A DNA stretch of 64,000 nucleotides from MWBF01 sp040772005 (GCA_040772005.1 JAXGYZ010000008.1:186001-250000); one strand, 5' to 3'. Positions 8,750 through 17,596 are shown, counted from the stretch's first letter. The notes: generated by a model from the letters alone, not told the origin. Translations and numbers: made by a program.

Positions 8750-9757
8750 ATGTTACGAGTCGGTTTGATCGGCGCAGGCCTGATCGGCCAGGTCCACGCG
8801 CGCGCCTACGGCAACCTGCGCAACGCGCAGCTTGTTGCGGTGGCCGATATCCGGCCGGAGAAGGCCGCGGAGGTGGGCGAGCGGTACGGCAGCCGGCAGT
8901 TCGCGACGCTGGATGACCTGCTGGCCGCGGTGGATGTCGATGTCATCGACATCTGCCTGCCCACGCCGCTGCACGCCAGCCACACGATCCGCGCGCTCGA
9001 AGCTGGCAAGCACGTGATATGCGAGAAGCCCATCACCCGCACGCTGGAAGAGGCGCGGCAGGTGGCCGCGGCGGTCGAGCGGGCTGCCGGGATGTTCACC
9101 GTCGGCCATGTCGTGCGCTTCTTCCCCGAATATGCCCGCGCCCATGACCTGATTGCTGCGGGCGAGGTGGGCGCGCCGCGCGTCGTCCATACGGTGCGCG
9201 TGGGCGCGTTCCCGCCGTGGAGCTATCGTAACTGGATGGGCGACCTGGACCAGTCGGGCGGCGTCATCCTTGACCTGGCCTGCCACGAACTCGACTGGCT
9301 GCGCTGGACCTGCGGCGAGGTGACGCGCGTGTTTGCGCGCGGGCTGGCCTACAGCCATCTGGCGGAGGGCGACAGCCGCGACCACAGCCTGATCGTGCTG
9401 CGCTTCGCCAGCGGCGCGATGGCCCATGTCGAGGTTTCGTGGGCGGTGCCGCCGCGCGGCCCCTTCGTGACGAAGGTCGAGGTCGCGGGTTCGCGCGGCC
9501 TGATGTCGTTCGACAATCAGAGCAGCATGTCCATCCGCGGGTACTGGAACGTCGAGGGGATTTCTACTGCCGTGCCGGAGAGCCCGCTGGCCGTCGGCCC
9601 GCACCAGGCCGAGATTGCCCACTTCATCGACTGTATCGAGGCGGGCCGCCAGCCATTGGTGGGCGTAGAGGACGCCATCAAGGCGCTCGAGGTATCGCTG
9701 GCCGCGCTCGAATCCGTGCGGACCGGCCTGCCTGTGACCTTAGGAGGTGCGCAATGA
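8750..9757 (+). CDS. Gfo/Idh/MocA family oxidoreductase
   Basis: This is the second of three adjacent paralogues, 335 residues from the ATG at 8750, which lies 8 bases after the previous stop. The Rossmann motif is GLIGAGLIGQVHARAY at residues 5-20, and the catalytic-region motif CEKPITRTLEEA is near residue 95. The C-terminal domain carries the usual LDLACHELDWLRW segment, whose His is a common active-site residue. It is probably an NAD(P)-dependent sugar or inositol-type dehydrogenase acting in the same pathway as its neighbours. The frame is open further upstream, but that region overlaps the preceding gene. Its stop overlaps the next start (ATGA). Confidence 0.88.
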   Translation: MLRVGLIGAGLIGQVHARAYGNLRNAQLVAVADIRPEKAAEVGERYGSRQFATLDDLLAAVDVDVIDICLPTPLHASHTIRALEAGKHVICEKPITRTLEEARQVAAAVERAAGMFTVGHVVRFFPEYARAHDLIAAGEVGAPRVVHTVRVGAFPPWSYRNWMGDLDQSGGVILDLACHELDWLRWTCGEVTRVFARGLAYSHLAEGDSRDHSLIVLRFASGAMAHVEVSWAVPPRGPFVTKVEVAGSRGLMSFDNQSSMSIRGYWNVEGISTAVPESPLAVGPHQAEIAHFIDCIEAGRQPLVGVEDAIKALEVSLAALESVRTGLPVTLGGAQ

Positions 9758-10758
9758 CCCCGCAATCTGCCAGGCCCTTGCGGTTCGGCATCATCAGCTT
9801 TGCGCACATGCACGCGACGAGCTATGCACGCTGTATCCAGGCCAACCCTGACACCGAGCTGGTCGCGGTGGCCGACCCCGACCCCGAACGCGGCTCCACG
9901 TGGGCCGGACGATTCGGCGTGCCGCTGTATGCAGACCATCGCGAGCTGCTTGAGCGCGGCGACATCGATGCGGTCATCGTCACTACGGCCAACGTCGAGC
10001 ACGCGGCCATGACCCTCGACGCCGCGGCTGCGGGCAAGCATGTGCTGTGCGAGAAGCCGCTGGCGACCACCGTCGCGGACGGCCGCGCGATGATTCAGGC
10101 GTGTGCCCGCGCGGGCGTCTTCCTGGGCACGGCCTTCCCCTGCCGCTATCTGCCCGCGGTCGCGCGGGTCAAGGAGCAAGTGGACGCGGGCAAGCTCGGC
10201 AGGATTCTCGCCATCGCAGGGGCCAACCGGGGGTGGATGCCCGGCGGTTGGTTCGTGGATCGGGCGCAGGCGGGCGGCGGCGCGGTGATGGATCACACCG
10301 TCCACGTTGCGGACCTCATCCGTTGGTTCACCGGCGCAGAGTTCGCGGAGGTGTATGCGGAGGCGGGCACGCTGTTCCACGACCTCGACATCGACGACGC
10401 GGGCCTGCTCTCGTTCAGCATGACCGACGGGACCATCTGCACGCTCGACGCGTCCTGGTCGCGGCTGCCCCACTACCGCGGCTGGGGCGACGTGAGCATG
10501 AATATCCTGGGCGAGGACGGGTATGTCAGCATCGACTCACTCAGCCAGGCGCTGATGCTGTCCAACGAGGACCGCGGCGCCGCGTGGATCGGCTGGGGCA
10601 GCGACATGGACTATCTGCTCATCGAGGACTTCGCGCGGCGTGTCAGCCGTGGCGAGCCCCCTGCTATCACCGGCGAGGATGGGCTGGCCGCGATGGAGCT
10701 GGCGCTCGCCGCATACCGGTCGGTCGAGACGGGTCGGCCCGTCAAGCTGCCGCTCTAA
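9754..10758 (+). CDS. Gfo/Idh/MocA family oxidoreductase
   Basis: This is the third paralogue, 334 residues, starting within the ATGA overlap at 9754 behind an AGGAGGT at 9742-9748. The Rossmann start is divergent (FGIISFAHMHATSYARC) rather than GxGxxG, which is seen in some branches of the family. CEKPLATTVADGR supplies the conserved EKP motif, and GGGAVMDHTVHVADLIRW holds the active-site His region. Three consecutive members suggest a multistep oxidation/epimerisation of one sugar, as in keto-sugar pathways. That pathway is inferred only from gene order. Confidence 0.86.
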   Translation: MTPQSARPLRFGIISFAHMHATSYARCIQANPDTELVAVADPDPERGSTWAGRFGVPLYADHRELLERGDIDAVIVTTANVEHAAMTLDAAAAGKHVLCEKPLATTVADGRAMIQACARAGVFLGTAFPCRYLPAVARVKEQVDAGKLGRILAIAGANRGWMPGGWFVDRAQAGGGAVMDHTVHVADLIRWFTGAEFAEVYAEAGTLFHDLDIDDAGLLSFSMTDGTICTLDASWSRLPHYRGWGDVSMNILGEDGYVSIDSLSQALMLSNEDRGAAWIGWGSDMDYLLIEDFARRVSRGEPPAITGEDGLAAMELALAAYRSVETGRPVKLPL

Positions 10759-10768
10759 TCGAAACCGC

Positions 10769-10817
10769 AGGCACCCGTTTTCGTGCGCAGCTCTGCTGCG
10801 CACGAAAACGGGTGCCT
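10769..10817. repeat. Perfect 22-bp inverted repeat with 5-base loop
   Basis: The arms 10769-10790 and 10796-10817 are exact reverse complements. The hairpin lies between the third oxidoreductase and the creatininase-family gene, 22 bases upstream of the latter's start. No T-run follows, so it is more likely an mRNA-processing or stabilising structure, or a REP-like repeat, than a classical terminator. Confidence 0.8.
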
Positions 10818-10839
10818 AGCATCCCAAGGGAGACCAACC

Positions 10840-11637
10840 ATGCAATGGGAAGCCCTGACCTCACCGGAGCTGGGGGCCGCCGCGCGCGAGACCGGCGTCT
10901 GCCTGCTCAGCCTCGGCGTGCTGGAGCGGCACAGCGAACATCTGCCGCTCGGCACCGACTACCTGACCGCGCATAGCCTGGCCTGCCGCGCCGCGGAACT
11001 GGAACCCGCGGTCGTCTTTCCGCCGTTCTACTTCGGCCAGATTTACGAGGCGCGCTGCTTCGCCGGCACGGTGGCGCTTAAGCCGGCGCTGCTGCTGGAA
11101 CTGCTCGGCAGCGTGCTCGACGAGATCGGCCGTAACGGGTTCCGGAAGATCATCCTCGTCAACGGGCACGGCGGCAACACGCACCTGCTCAGCTTCCTCA
11201 ACCAGTCCGGCCTGTGGGCCGAGAAGCCGTACGCGGTCTACATGCCCACGGTCAACCTGTACGAGGCGGACTGGCACGCGTGGGAGGCCATGCGCGCGAC
11301 CGATTACGGCGGGCATGCGGACGAGATGGAGACAAGCATGATGCTGGCGTTGCACGGCGAGCTGGTTCATATGGCCCGCGTGCCGGAGGAGCCGGCGACC
11401 GGCCTGCCGCGCATGGCGCACCTGCCGCCGACGCACACGGGCATCTGGTGGTATGCCCGTTACCCGGAGCATTACGCCGGGGATGCACGCACCGCGACCG
11501 CGGAGAAGGGCGAGTTCCTGGTCGGGCGGATGGTGGCCTTCCTCGCGGACTACATCCGGGCCGTCAAGGCAGACGAAACCGTGCCCGACCTGCTGGCGGA
11601 GTTCTTCGCGCGGGAGCGGGCGTTACGAAATGAGTAA
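10840..11637 (+). CDS. Creatininase-family amidohydrolase
   Basis: The 265-residue protein carries the metal-site signature of creatinine amidohydrolases and related ring-opening amidases: E29, H31, H34 and D40 in LERHSEHLPLGTD, then VNGHGGN and the acidic ADEMETSMM segment. The canonical E-x-H-G is here E-R-H-S. Members hydrolyse cyclic amides or formamides (creatinine, mycofactocin precursor, riboflavin-pathway formamides). The substrate here is unknown, but neighbours point to sugar or peptide catabolism. The ATG at 10840 follows AAGGGAG and a strong hairpin. The stop codon TAA is provided by the first GAGTAA unit of a repeat. Confidence 0.82.
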   Translation: MQWEALTSPELGAAARETGVCLLSLGVLERHSEHLPLGTDYLTAHSLACRAAELEPAVVFPPFYFGQIYEARCFAGTVALKPALLLELLGSVLDEIGRNGFRKIILVNGHGGNTHLLSFLNQSGLWAEKPYAVYMPTVNLYEADWHAWEAMRATDYGGHADEMETSMMLALHGELVHMARVPEEPATGLPRMAHLPPTHTGIWWYARYPEHYAGDARTATAEKGEFLVGRMVAFLADYIRAVKADETVPDLLAEFFARERALRNE

Positions 11638-11714
11638 GGAGTAGCGGGTAATCAGTAACGAGTAAGGGGTGATGGTTGATGACGGATTACTCATTACTCG
11701 TTACTCGTCACTCG
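11630..11714. repeat. GAGTAAY-type heptad palindrome (family A, copy 2)
   Basis: Tandem GAGTAA/GGGTAATCAGTAACGAGTAA units on the left are mirrored by ATTACTCATTACTCGTTACTCG units on the right, around a GATGGTTGATGACG centre. It supplies the stop codon of the preceding gene and ends 21 bases before the next start. Confidence 0.75.
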
Positions 11715-11735
11715 TTTGCCGAAAGGACACCTCCA

Positions 11736-13202
11736 ATGCGAGTGCTCATCGGGGCCATCGGCCATGAATCGAATACATTTACGCCGTTCCTGACGCAGCG
11801 GGAGGATTTCTACATCCTCAAGGGCAGGGAGCTGCTGACCACACCGCTGCGCCACAGCTCGCTGGCGGGCATCATTGATACCCTGGCTGGCCGCGGGGTG
11901 GAGCTGGTGCCGACCATCATGGCGGGCGCAATGCCCGGCGGCGTGGTCGCGCGTGCGGCCTACGAGGAGTTCAAGGCCGCGGTGCTGGACGCCGCACATG
12001 ACATCGACGGCATCTGCCTGTACCTGCACGGCGCGATGCGCGCCGAGGGCGTGGACTATGCGGAGGACACCCTCCTGCGTGAGCTGCGCGCTAAAGTTGG
12101 GCCGAAGATGCCCATCTCCATCGCGCTCGACATGCACGCGAACATCATGCCCGACATGGCCCGCAACGTCGACGCGCTGGTCGCCTACCACACCGCGCCC
12201 CACGACGACGCGTACGAAACCGGCGTTGCTGCCGCGGAGATGTTGTGCGTGCGGCTGTTCGAGGGCGTGCGCACCAGCGTCGGCTTCGCCAAGTGTCCCT
12301 TCCTGCTGCCCGGCGAGATGGCGCAGACCGCGCTGGAGCCGATGGCCGGCATGATGCGGCTGGTTGCGGAGATCGAGCAGCGCCCCGGCGTGCTCTCCGC
12401 CTCGCTCGCAAACGGCCACTGCTGGGCGGATGTGCCCGATGTCGGCGTCGCGGCCGTTGTGGTCACGCGCGACGACCCCGCGCTGGCCCAGGCCCTGGCT
12501 GACGAACTCGCCCTGACCTTCTGGGAACGCCGCGCCGACTTCGGCGTGAGCGCGGAAGCGTACGGCGTGGACGAGGCGATCGCGATCGCGCTGGCCGCGC
12601 CGGAGTCCACCGTCTTCCTCTCCGACTCGGGCGATAACCCGGGCGCGGGCGGCACGACCGACGTGCCGCTGCTGCTGGGCAAGCTCATCGAAGCCGGAGC
12701 CTCCAACGCGGTGATCGCAGGCATCTGGGATGTCGAAGCAGTGCAGGCGTGCATGGCCGCGGGCGTCGGCCGGCAGGTCACGCTCACCGTCGGCGGCAAG
12801 CTGGACAAGCGGCACGGCACGCCACTCACGGTGACGGGGGAGGTGCGGCTGCTGACGGACGGGCAGATGTATCACGGCGGCGTGCGGCAGCATCCCGGCC
12901 GGAGGCGACTCGGCCCGATCGCGGTCCTGAATATTGCGGGCATCGATGTCATCCTGTCATCGACGCGGCTTAGCTTCGAGGATCCGGTGCAGTTGCGCAG
13001 CCTGGGACTTGAGCCGTTGGATTATCGGCTGGTCGTCCTCAAGCGCGGCTACCTGACCACACCGTTCGCGGTCATCGCGCCGCGCTCGATCCTGGCCTTC
13101 ACCCCCGGCGCGACCAACTGCGATGTGACGCAGATGACGTTCGCGCGACTCGCGCAGCCCTGGTATCCGCTGGACCGCGAGATGACCTGGCAGCCAGGGT
13201 AA
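11736..13202 (+). CDS. M81 family metallopeptidase, MlrC-like
   Basis: The 488-residue protein matches the MlrC (microcystin-degradation) family. It begins RVLIGAIGHESNTFTP, shows the metal-site blocks LDMHANIMPDM and YHTAPHDD, and has SDSGDNPGAGGTTD at the start of the C-terminal domain. MlrC is thought to hydrolyse small peptides released from cyclic or unusual peptides. Many homologues lie in sugar or amidohydrolase operons, as here. The ATG at 11736 follows GAAAGGA; an upstream in-frame extension would run through the repeat and is rejected. With the creatininase-family neighbour it may cleave amide bonds in imported peptidoglycan-type or non-standard peptides, which is inference from context. 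Confidence 0.85.
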   Translation: MRVLIGAIGHESNTFTPFLTQREDFYILKGRELLTTPLRHSSLAGIIDTLAGRGVELVPTIMAGAMPGGVVARAAYEEFKAAVLDAAHDIDGICLYLHGAMRAEGVDYAEDTLLRELRAKVGPKMPISIALDMHANIMPDMARNVDALVAYHTAPHDDAYETGVAAAEMLCVRLFEGVRTSVGFAKCPFLLPGEMAQTALEPMAGMMRLVAEIEQRPGVLSASLANGHCWADVPDVGVAAVVVTRDDPALAQALADELALTFWERRADFGVSAEAYGVDEAIAIALAAPESTVFLSDSGDNPGAGGTTDVPLLLGKLIEAGASNAVIAGIWDVEAVQACMAAGVGRQVTLTVGGKLDKRHGTPLTVTGEVRLLTDGQMYHGGVRQHPGRRRLGPIAVLNIAGIDVILSSTRLSFEDPVQLRSLGLEPLDYRLVVLKRGYLTTPFAVIAPRSILAFTPGATNCDVTQMTFARLAQPWYPLDREMTWQPG

Positions 13203-13229
13203 TCACGCAAGTTGACGTAAGGATTGGAT

Positions 13230-14201
13230 ATGGATTTCACAGACTTCGATTTCGCCTCGGCTGAACACATCGCAACGGCAACCATGCTGTGGAACGCAGC
13301 GTGCGGGCCCGAATTGAGCATCGCCGGGGCAACCATGCACTACAACACACGGCCCAACACGGGCGGTGTTCGGGCCGGCTGGTTGGCAGGGGTGGCCGGT
13401 CGCACAGCGGGTTTCGTACTGGCGAGCGCGCTGCCGGGCGAGCCGTCCGTCATGTCGCCCGACGCCGGCTGGATCGATGCCCTGGCCGTGACACCGGAGA
13501 TGCAGCGGACGTTCGTGGGCTGCGGGCTGCTGCGTCGTGCAGAGGCCTGGCTGCGCGACCAGGGCTGCCGGTATGCAATCCCCGGTGGGAGCATCCGCCC
13601 GTTTGCCGCGGGCGTGCCGGTCGAATCGAGGGCAGAATCGTTCTTTGCGCGGTGCGGCTATGTGCCGAGGCCGCGCGGCGGTCGTTCGTGGGACATGGCC
13701 GCGGATGTCAGCACGTACGTCTCGCGCTACGCGGGGCGCATCCTGCCTGGGGAGCCGTGGGCGGCGCCTGCGCGGCCGGGCGACGAGGCTGCCCTGCTCA
13801 CCTATCTGCGTCGCGAGTTCCCCGGTCGCTGGCGGTACGAGGCGGAGGAGTTCCTCGCGAACGGCGGCGCGATCACGGATTTCGTGCTGCTGTGGACATC
13901 GGGCGGCGTCGAAGGCTCCTGCCTGCTCACGTTCGAGGACTCCATCCGCCCGATGGATCGCTTCTTTCCCGCGCGGCTGCCGCGGCCCTGGGGTCAGCTC
14001 GGCTCCATCGGCATCAGCGAACGCCACCGCGGCAAGGGTTGGGGCGGGCTGCTGCTCGACACCGGGCTGTGCTACCTGCGTGATCGCGGGGTTGCCGGCT
14101 GCGTGATCGACTGGACCGGCCTGCTCGATTTCTACGGCAAGTTCGGCTTCCGGCCGTACCGCGAATACGCGATGCTGTCGAAGACGCTGGCGGATGAGTG
14201 A
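13230..14201 (+). CDS. Two-domain GNAT acetyltransferase
   Basis: The 323-residue protein appears to contain two GCN5-related N-acetyltransferase halves. The first (about residues 10-150) contains IDALAVTPEMQRTFVGCGLLRRAEAW. The second contains a clearer acetyl-CoA motif, GISERHRGKGWGGLLLD, followed by the FYGKFGFRPYREY segment typical of GNAT C-termini. It probably acetylates an amine; the substrate cannot be assigned. TAAGGA lies 6 bases before the ATG at 13230, favouring it over the TTG at 13224. It sits between the MlrC-like peptidase and a serine hydrolase, suggesting modification of an amino sugar or peptide. Confidence 0.78.
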   Translation: MDFTDFDFASAEHIATATMLWNAACGPELSIAGATMHYNTRPNTGGVRAGWLAGVAGRTAGFVLASALPGEPSVMSPDAGWIDALAVTPEMQRTFVGCGLLRRAEAWLRDQGCRYAIPGGSIRPFAAGVPVESRAESFFARCGYVPRPRGGRSWDMAADVSTYVSRYAGRILPGEPWAAPARPGDEAALLTYLRREFPGRWRYEAEEFLANGGAITDFVLLWTSGGVEGSCLLTFEDSIRPMDRFFPARLPRPWGQLGSIGISERHRGKGWGGLLLDTGLCYLRDRGVAGCVIDWTGLLDFYGKFGFRPYREYAMLSKTLADE

Positions 14202-14213
14202 CGGAATATTCTT

Positions 14214-14298
14214 CCCCTCTCCTGACCTAAGGCGAGCCTGCGAACCTTCGGTTCGCCCAGGCTCGCCTTAGGTCAGGAGAGGGGGCCAGGGGGTGAGG
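14214..14298. repeat. Palindromic element with CCCCTCTCCTGA arms (family F, copy 2)
   Basis: Perfect 27-bp arms (14214-14240 and 14258-14284) enclose a second small hairpin. The right flank ends CCAGGGGGTGAGG, like the right end of the copy before galK, and places GGTGAGG four bases before the serine hydrolase ATG, where it serves as the apparent ribosome-binding site. Confidence 0.8.
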
Positions 14299-14302
14299 TC
14301 CC

Positions 14303-15436
14303 ATGCCACACGACTTCTCCGCTGTTGATGCAGTAATCCGCGCCGCGCTGGAGCGGGTTTTCCCCGCGGCGCAGGTCGTCGTGTTGCGGGCAGGTCAGCG
14401 GCAGTTCGCTGCCGCCTATGGCTGGCTGGACCCGGAGACGCGGCTGCGGCCAGTCACCACGGATACGCTGTTCGACCTGGCCTCCGTCACCAAGCTGTTC
14501 ACCGTGACCGCGTTCATGGCCCTCGTCGAGGCGGGCCGCGTGGGGCTGGACCAGCCAGTGCAGACCGTCCTGTCTGAGTTCAGCGGCCTGCGGCCCATCC
14601 AGCCGTACGAGGACCCGCTGGCGCCCGGCCAGTGGGTCAAAGTCGACGCAGAGACAATCGCAGGTACAGTTGACGCAGGCGCGGTCACGTTCCGCCACCT
14701 GCTCGCGCATACCTCCGGCCTGCCCGCATGGCGGCCCCTCTACCGCGAGCCGTCGCCCGACGCGGCCCGCCGCATGGCGCTGGGCACCTTCTTCTCCTAC
14801 CCGGTGGGCAGCCGGACGGTCTACAGCGACATCGGCCTGATCCTGCTTGGCCTGAGCATCGAGCAACTGACCGGCTTGACACTGGAGCGGGCCATCGCGC
14901 GCCTGGTCTCCGAGCCGCTCGGCCTGCAGCACACGCGGTTCCTGCCCGTGGGCGGGACGGTCACGGTGCAGGCTGCGCCGACTGAGGAGTGCCGCTGGCG
15001 CGGGTGGCGGATTGTGGGTGAGGTGCACGACGAGAACGCGGCGGGGCTGGGCGGGGTCGCGGGCCATGCGGGGCTGTTCAGCACCGCCGGCGACGTGGCG
15101 CGGCTCGGCCAGATGTACCTCGACCGCGGGCGGCCCGTCCTGCAGCCGGCCACGGTCGAGGAGATGACGCGGCTGCAGGCGCAGGACGGCGATGTGCGCC
15201 GCGGGCTGGGGTTCGCGCTCTGGTCGCCGGACCCGGAGGCGAGCGGCCATGCGTTCGGCCCGGCCGCGTTCGGCCACACCGGCTTCACCGGCACTTCCCT
15301 GTGGATTGATCCCTCCCGTGAGCTGGTGGTGGCCGTGATGACGAACCGCGTCTACTACGGGCGCGACGCGGCGGGCATCCTGGCCTTTCGCGTGGACCTG
15401 CACCGCGCGATTGTGGAAGCTGCGGACCTGCGATGA
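14303..15436 (+). CDS. Serine hydrolase, class C beta-lactamase/PBP-like fold
   Basis: This 377-residue protein shows the catalytic triad of the class C beta-lactamase/D-aminopeptidase/esterase family: SxxK as SVTK (about residue 56), a YxN-like YSD near residue 175, and an HTG in place of KTG near the C-terminus (FGHTGFTG). There is no signal peptide. HTG-bearing members are often esterases or peptidases rather than beta-lactamases. Its stop overlaps the anmK start by ATGA, so the two are translationally coupled. Action on muropeptides or acylated cell-wall fragments is therefore plausible but not shown. Confidence 0.85.
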   Translation: MPHDFSAVDAVIRAALERVFPAAQVVVLRAGQRQFAAAYGWLDPETRLRPVTTDTLFDLASVTKLFTVTAFMALVEAGRVGLDQPVQTVLSEFSGLRPIQPYEDPLAPGQWVKVDAETIAGTVDAGAVTFRHLLAHTSGLPAWRPLYREPSPDAARRMALGTFFSYPVGSRTVYSDIGLILLGLSIEQLTGLTLERAIARLVSEPLGLQHTRFLPVGGTVTVQAAPTEECRWRGWRIVGEVHDENAAGLGGVAGHAGLFSTAGDVARLGQMYLDRGRPVLQPATVEEMTRLQAQDGDVRRGLGFALWSPDPEASGHAFGPAAFGHTGFTGTSLWIDPSRELVVAVMTNRVYYGRDAAGILAFRVDLHRAIVEAADLR

Positions 15437-16584
15437 TCATTGTCGGGTTGATGTCGGGTACGTCGGCGGACGGGGTGGATGCGGCAGTCGTGCGCCTGGA
15501 TGGTGCGCCGCCTGCGCTCGAATGGGAGCTGCTGGCGCACACCCATCGACCCCATCCGCCCGCGCTGCGCGATGAGATATTCGCCTGTTTCCGGCCGGAG
15601 ACGGGCAATGTCGAGCGGTTGTGCGCGCTGAACTTCGGCCTGGGCCGCGCGTTTGCCGCGGCTGCGCTCGAAGCTATTGCCGCGGCGGGACTGACCCCGA
15701 CGCAGGCCGACCTCATCGGCAGCCACGGCCAGACCGTCTGGCACATCCCGGACGGCCCCGCTGCATCCACGCTACAGATCGGTGAGGCTGCGGTCATTGC
15801 GGAGCTGACGGGCATCACGACGGTGAGCAATTTCCGCACGCGCGACATGGCCGCGGGCGGGCAGGGCGCGCCATTGGTCGCCCGCGTGGATGCGCTGTTG
15901 TTCGGCCATGTGCGGCTGCACCGCGCGCTGCAGAACATCGGCGGCATCGCGAACGTGACCTACGTGCCGGCAGGGAATGCAGAGGCTGCGTTCGCGTTCG
16001 ACACCGGCCCCGGCAACATGCTGATCGACGACGCGGCTCAGCGCACGACCGGCGGTGCGCTGGATTATGACCGGGACGGCGTGCTGGCCGCAGCCGGTCG
16101 TGTCGATGAAGGCTGGCTGGCGGAGCTGCTGGCGCATGGCTACTTCCGCCGTCCGCCGCCCAAGACGACGGGCCGTGAGCTGTTCGGCCGGCAGTATGGC
16201 GCGGAGCTGTGGCCGCGCGGGCAGGCGCGCGGCCTACGTGGAGAGGACATCATCGCTACGCTGACCGCGCTGACCGCCCGTTCGATTGCCGCGGCCTACC
16301 GCGACTTTCTGCCCATCTTTCCCAACGAGGTCATCGTCAGCGGCGGCGGCGCGCGTAACCCGGTGCTGCTGAGGCAGCTTGCATTCGCGCTGGCAGAGGT
16401 CGCCGGTTCACAGCCTGCGCCGCGCGTAGTCGCGTCGGACGAGCTTGGCTTGCCCGTCGAGGCAAAGGAGGCCGTCGCGTTCGCGGTCCTCGCCTACGAA
16501 ACGTGGCATGGACGCCCGGGCAACCTGCCCGCGGCGACGGGCGCGCGGCGGCCGGTCGTCCTCGGCAGCATCACGCCGGGGTAA
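15433..16584 (+). CDS. anmK: Anhydro-N-acetylmuramic acid kinase
   Basis: The 383-residue enzyme opens 1,6-anhydro-MurNAc and phosphorylates it to MurNAc-6-phosphate in cell-wall recycling. The diagnostic start GLMSGTSADGVDAA is at residues 5-18. It is followed by GSHGQTVWH, STLQIGEAAVIAELTGI and the LQNIGGIANVT and DTGPGNMLIDD phosphate/nucleotide motifs. The length matches AnmK. It is coupled to the serine hydrolase by an ATGA overlap and followed by a BadF-type amino-sugar kinase. The etherase MurQ, which would process the product, is not in the window. Anhydro-muropeptides come from lytic transglycosylases, so the substrate may be scavenged from other bacteria. Confidence 0.95.
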   Translation: MIIVGLMSGTSADGVDAAVVRLDGAPPALEWELLAHTHRPHPPALRDEIFACFRPETGNVERLCALNFGLGRAFAAAALEAIAAAGLTPTQADLIGSHGQTVWHIPDGPAASTLQIGEAAVIAELTGITTVSNFRTRDMAAGGQGAPLVARVDALLFGHVRLHRALQNIGGIANVTYVPAGNAEAAFAFDTGPGNMLIDDAAQRTTGGALDYDRDGVLAAAGRVDEGWLAELLAHGYFRRPPPKTTGRELFGRQYGAELWPRGQARGLRGEDIIATLTALTARSIAAAYRDFLPIFPNEVIVSGGGARNPVLLRQLAFALAEVAGSQPAPRVVASDELGLPVEAKEAVAFAVLAYETWHGRPGNLPAATGARRPVVLGSITPG

Positions 16585-16639
16585 GGTCAAACAGCTTCCG
16601 ACGCTTTGCGTCTTTGCGTGAGCCTCTTTGGAACCAGAT

Positions 16640-17590
16640 ATGAATGATCGATCCTCTCTTATCATCGGCATCGACGGCGGCGGCAGCAAGACGTTGGCGC
16701 TGCTGGCGGATGCGCGCGGCGCAATTCTGGGTCGCGGCTACGGCGGCTGCGCGAACTACCAGAGCGTCGGCTTCCCCGCGGCCGCGCAGGCTTTGTCTGA
16801 CGCGATTGCCGCGGCCTTTGCCGACGCCGGCGCGCCCGTGCAGCCTGTCGCGGCCCTGTGCATGGGCATCGCCGGGTCGGATCGGCCCGAGGACCAGGTG
16901 CTCTACGGGGCTTGGGCGGCCGCGGCGTGGCCCGGGGTGCCGGTTAGCGTGGTGAACGATGCGCAGCTGGTGCTGGCCGCGGGCACGCCTGACGGCACGG
17001 GCGTCGCGCTGATCGCGGGGACCGGCTCGATCGTCTACGGGCAGGCGCCGGATGGCCGGCTGGCGCGGGCGGGCGGCTGGGGTCACGTCATGGGCGACGA
17101 GGGCAGCGGGTACGCGGTGGGACAGGCTGCGCTGCAGGCGGTCATGCGCGCGTTCGACGGGCGGGAGCGTCCGACTCGCCTGACGGAGGCCGTGCTGTGC
17201 CATTGGGAACTCGTCGCGCCGCCCGACTTGGTAGGGCAGGTGTATCGCACGGGGATAGGGCCGGCGGAGGTCGCCAGCCTCGCGCCACTCGTCCATGTTG
17301 CGGCGGAGCAGGGGGACGCGGTCGCGCTCGACATCCTGGCGGAGGCGGGCCGCGAGCTGGCCCTGGCGGTCGCGGCGGTCGTGGAGCAATTGGGGTTAGG
17401 TCAATGCTCGTCCACAGGCGGGGTCGCGTGCGGGCTGGCCGGCGGGCTGATCGTCAACAGTCCGTGGTTACGCGCCGCCTTCCTCGACAGTGTAGCCGAG
17501 CACGGCGTGTGTCTTAACCCCATCACGCTCGTCACCGAACCCGCGCAGGGCGCAGTGCGGCTGGCACAAAGAATGCTGGGAAAGAAGTAA
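16640..17590 (+). CDS. BadF/BadG/BcrA/BcrD-type ATPase, probable N-acetylglucosamine kinase
   Basis: This 316-residue actin-fold kinase has the phosphate-1 motif GIDGGGSKT at residues 10-18. It also has VVNDAQLVLAAG, the adenosine/phosphate-2 region GTGSIVYG and the GGWGHVMGDEGSGYAVG block typical of GlcNAc kinases and MurNAc/GlcNAc kinases of this family. Placed right after anmK, it likely phosphorylates GlcNAc or MurNAc released by the hexosaminidase. The ATG at 16640 is chosen; a TTG at 16628 is also in frame and neither has a strong ribosome-binding site. It is the last plus-strand gene of the salvage locus and converges with the alcohol dehydrogenase gene. Confidence 0.87.
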   Translation: MNDRSSLIIGIDGGGSKTLALLADARGAILGRGYGGCANYQSVGFPAAAQALSDAIAAAFADAGAPVQPVAALCMGIAGSDRPEDQVLYGAWAAAAWPGVPVSVVNDAQLVLAAGTPDGTGVALIAGTGSIVYGQAPDGRLARAGGWGHVMGDEGSGYAVGQAALQAVMRAFDGRERPTRLTEAVLCHWELVAPPDLVGQVYRTGIGPAEVASLAPLVHVAAEQGDAVALDILAEAGRELALAVAAVVEQLGLGQCSSTGGVACGLAGGLIVNSPWLRAAFLDSVAEHGVCLNPITLVTEPAQGAVRLAQRMLGKK

Positions 17591-17596
17591 TTAGCA

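Noticed and set aside
11630..11714. CRISPR-like array in the repeated GAGTAAY units
   Set aside because: Units are 7-8 bases, directly abutting, with no spacers of constant length; they form a single palindrome.
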